Shown: in pieces, positions 5,282 through 5,635 of the stretch
How the letters are laid out: the number at the start of each line of letters is the position of its first letter
How positions within the stretch are numbered: position 1 is the first letter of the stretch
From: Hyphomicrobiaceae bacterium
Lineage (GTDB): Bacteria; Pseudomonadota; Alphaproteobacteria; Rhizobiales; Hyphomicrobiaceae
DNA: 5,635 bases
Assembly (NCBI GenBank): GCA_025359005.1
Contig: JANYHP010000356.1
Coordinates: forward strand, 1 to 5,635
Direction: 5' to 3'
Position numbers and translations under genes: made by a program
The notes under the pieces: model-generated
What the model saw: the letters and a program-made list of their open reading frames with translations, nothing else
What the model was told of the DNA's origin: nothing
The model's database searches: none

Positions 5282-5460
5282 AAGCGGCCAATACAGCGCC
5301 GCGCGGCGGGACCGAGCGGCGGACGGATGGGGCCTGCGAGATCATCCTCTTCCCCGGCGTGCGCTACGAACGCTGGACGGAACCGGCGGCGGCGCCGAAA
5401 GCTGCGGCGCCCATGCGGAAAGCCCGCAACCGGAAGCGCGAGCTGGAAATGGCCGACTGA
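5260..5460 (+). CDS. Conserved-looking small hypothetical protein with FPGVRYERW motif
   Basis: A 66-residue basic protein of unknown function. It opens with MATIFELKAA, has a hydrophobic strand running into EIILFPGVRYERW (27-39), then an Ala/Pro linker (42-51) and a Lys/Arg-rich segment RKARNRKRE (53-61). From memory, small Hyphomicrobiales hypothetical proteins share the order FEF/FEL start, FPGVRYER core and basic tail, but no function is assigned to them. No membrane segment or signal peptide is visible. The basic tail could contact nucleic acid, but this is inference. Its own Shine-Dalgarno is poor (GGCGGGG at 5247-5253), and its start is overlapped by a 24-codon ORF with a strong one, so translation may be coupled. 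It sits between DUF1491 and the epmA-like gene on the same strand. Confidence 0.6.
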   Translation: MATIFELKAANTAPRGGTERRTDGACEIILFPGVRYERWTEPAAAPKAAAPMRKARNRKRELEMAD

Positions 5461-5477
5461 GCGGCGTCCACTTTTCC

Positions 5478-5505
5478 CTGACGTCACGTCACGACGTGAT
5501 ATAGA
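5478..5505 (+). promoter_or_regulatory. Promoter-like sequence before the epmA-like gene
   Basis: CTGACG (5478-5483) and TATAGA (5500-5505) are 16 nt apart, each matching the sigma70 consensus at 4 of 6 positions. Transcription would begin near 5512, about 44 nt before ATG 5556. The spacer is filled by a palindromic sequence (5484-5499). Confidence 0.35.
5484..5499 (+). promoter_or_regulatory. Inverted repeat in the promoter spacer, possible operator
   Basis: TCACGT (5484-5489) and ACGTGA (5494-5499) form a perfect 6-bp inverted repeat around CACG. The overlapping self-complementary TGACGTCA (5479-5486) adds a second dyad. Both sit between the putative -35 and -10 boxes, where a repressor could act. 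No known regulator can be named. Confidence 0.3.
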
Positions 5506-5555
5506 GCGCGCAAAATGTGCGCGGGGCCGCTGCCGCGCCATGCAAGGCGCGCGAC

Positions 5556-5635
5556 ATGCCCCCCGAGACCCTGCCACGCTGGTGGCACCCTGAGATCCAC
5601 GCCGACCGCCGGCCCGCGCTGCTGCTGCGCGGGCG
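5556..5635 (+). CDS. epmA: EF-P--(R)-beta-lysine ligase-like protein EpmA, N-terminal fragment
   Basis: Twenty-six complete codons lie inside the window before it ends. The start reads MPPETLPRWWHPEIHADRRP and continues ALLLRGR. The WW-x-P-x-x-HADRRP-x-LL pattern resembles the opening of alphaproteobacterial EpmA (PoxA/GenX) proteins, class II lysyl-tRNA-synthetase-like enzymes that attach (R)-beta-lysine or lysine to a conserved lysine of elongation factor P. The catalytic core is outside the window, so the call rests on this short motif alone. ATG 5556 has AAGGCG (5544-5549) 6 nt upstream. The earlier ATG at 5540 is in another frame and does not give the motif. epmB or efp would be expected nearby if the call is right. 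Confidence 0.65.
   Translation, partial: MPPETLPRWWHPEIHADRRPALLLRG

Noticed and set aside
4603..5577. A 324-codon open frame on the minus strand across DUF1491 and its flanks
   Set aside because: The product is Arg-rich and low in complexity. It crosses intergenic hairpins, the CtrA-like box and three plus-strand genes, and shows no domain.
1..5635. CRISPR array, tRNA, rRNA or phage genes
   Set aside because: No regularly spaced direct repeats, tRNA cloverleaf, rRNA-like segment or phage protein motif was seen on either strand.

Overview
The window comes from a GC-rich alphaproteobacterium, most likely of the order Hyphomicrobiales (Rhizobiales). This rests on the gene content: a DUF374 acyltransferase joined to Kdo transferase WaaA and followed by lpxK, a DUF1491 gene, a small protein with a FPGVRYERW motif, and what looks like the start of an EF-P lysyl-ligase (epmA) gene. 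A CtrA-type TTAA-N7-TTAA box also fits this class. No species can be named from the sequence.

Layout. Positions 1-118 are the right end of one ISAs1-family insertion sequence: the last 31 codons of its transposase plus its terminal repeat. After 22 bp comes a second, complete ISAs1-family element (141-1346) with a 369-residue transposase, intact DDE residues and 16-bp imperfect terminal repeats. The two elements are related but not identical. From about 1400 the chromosomal genes run in one direction. A sigma70-like promoter (1401-1429) leads into a single long reading frame that joins a DUF374/LPLAT acyltransferase to WaaA (1498-3546). lpxK follows 2 nt after its stop (3549-4577). A 193-bp gap then carries four perfect stem-loops in a row; the second resembles a terminator. 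Next come a DUF1491 gene (4771-5133), a CtrA-like box, a possible 24-codon leader ORF that overlaps a 66-codon conserved-looking gene (5260-5460), and a second promoter-like sequence before the truncated epmA-like gene (from 5556).

How the genes work together. LpxK phosphorylates the tetraacyl-disaccharide to lipid IVA, and WaaA adds Kdo from CMP-Kdo to lipid IVA. The LPLAT domain is a plausible, unproven acyltransferase of the same envelope pathway. 1401-4636 therefore reads as a two-gene, three-activity lipid A/Kdo operon. The downstream genes look like separate transcription units. The most interesting points are the LPLAT-WaaA fusion, the four-hairpin intergenic region, the CtrA box with the overlapping leader ORF, and the two adjacent ISAs1 elements without visible target duplications next to the lipid A operon.
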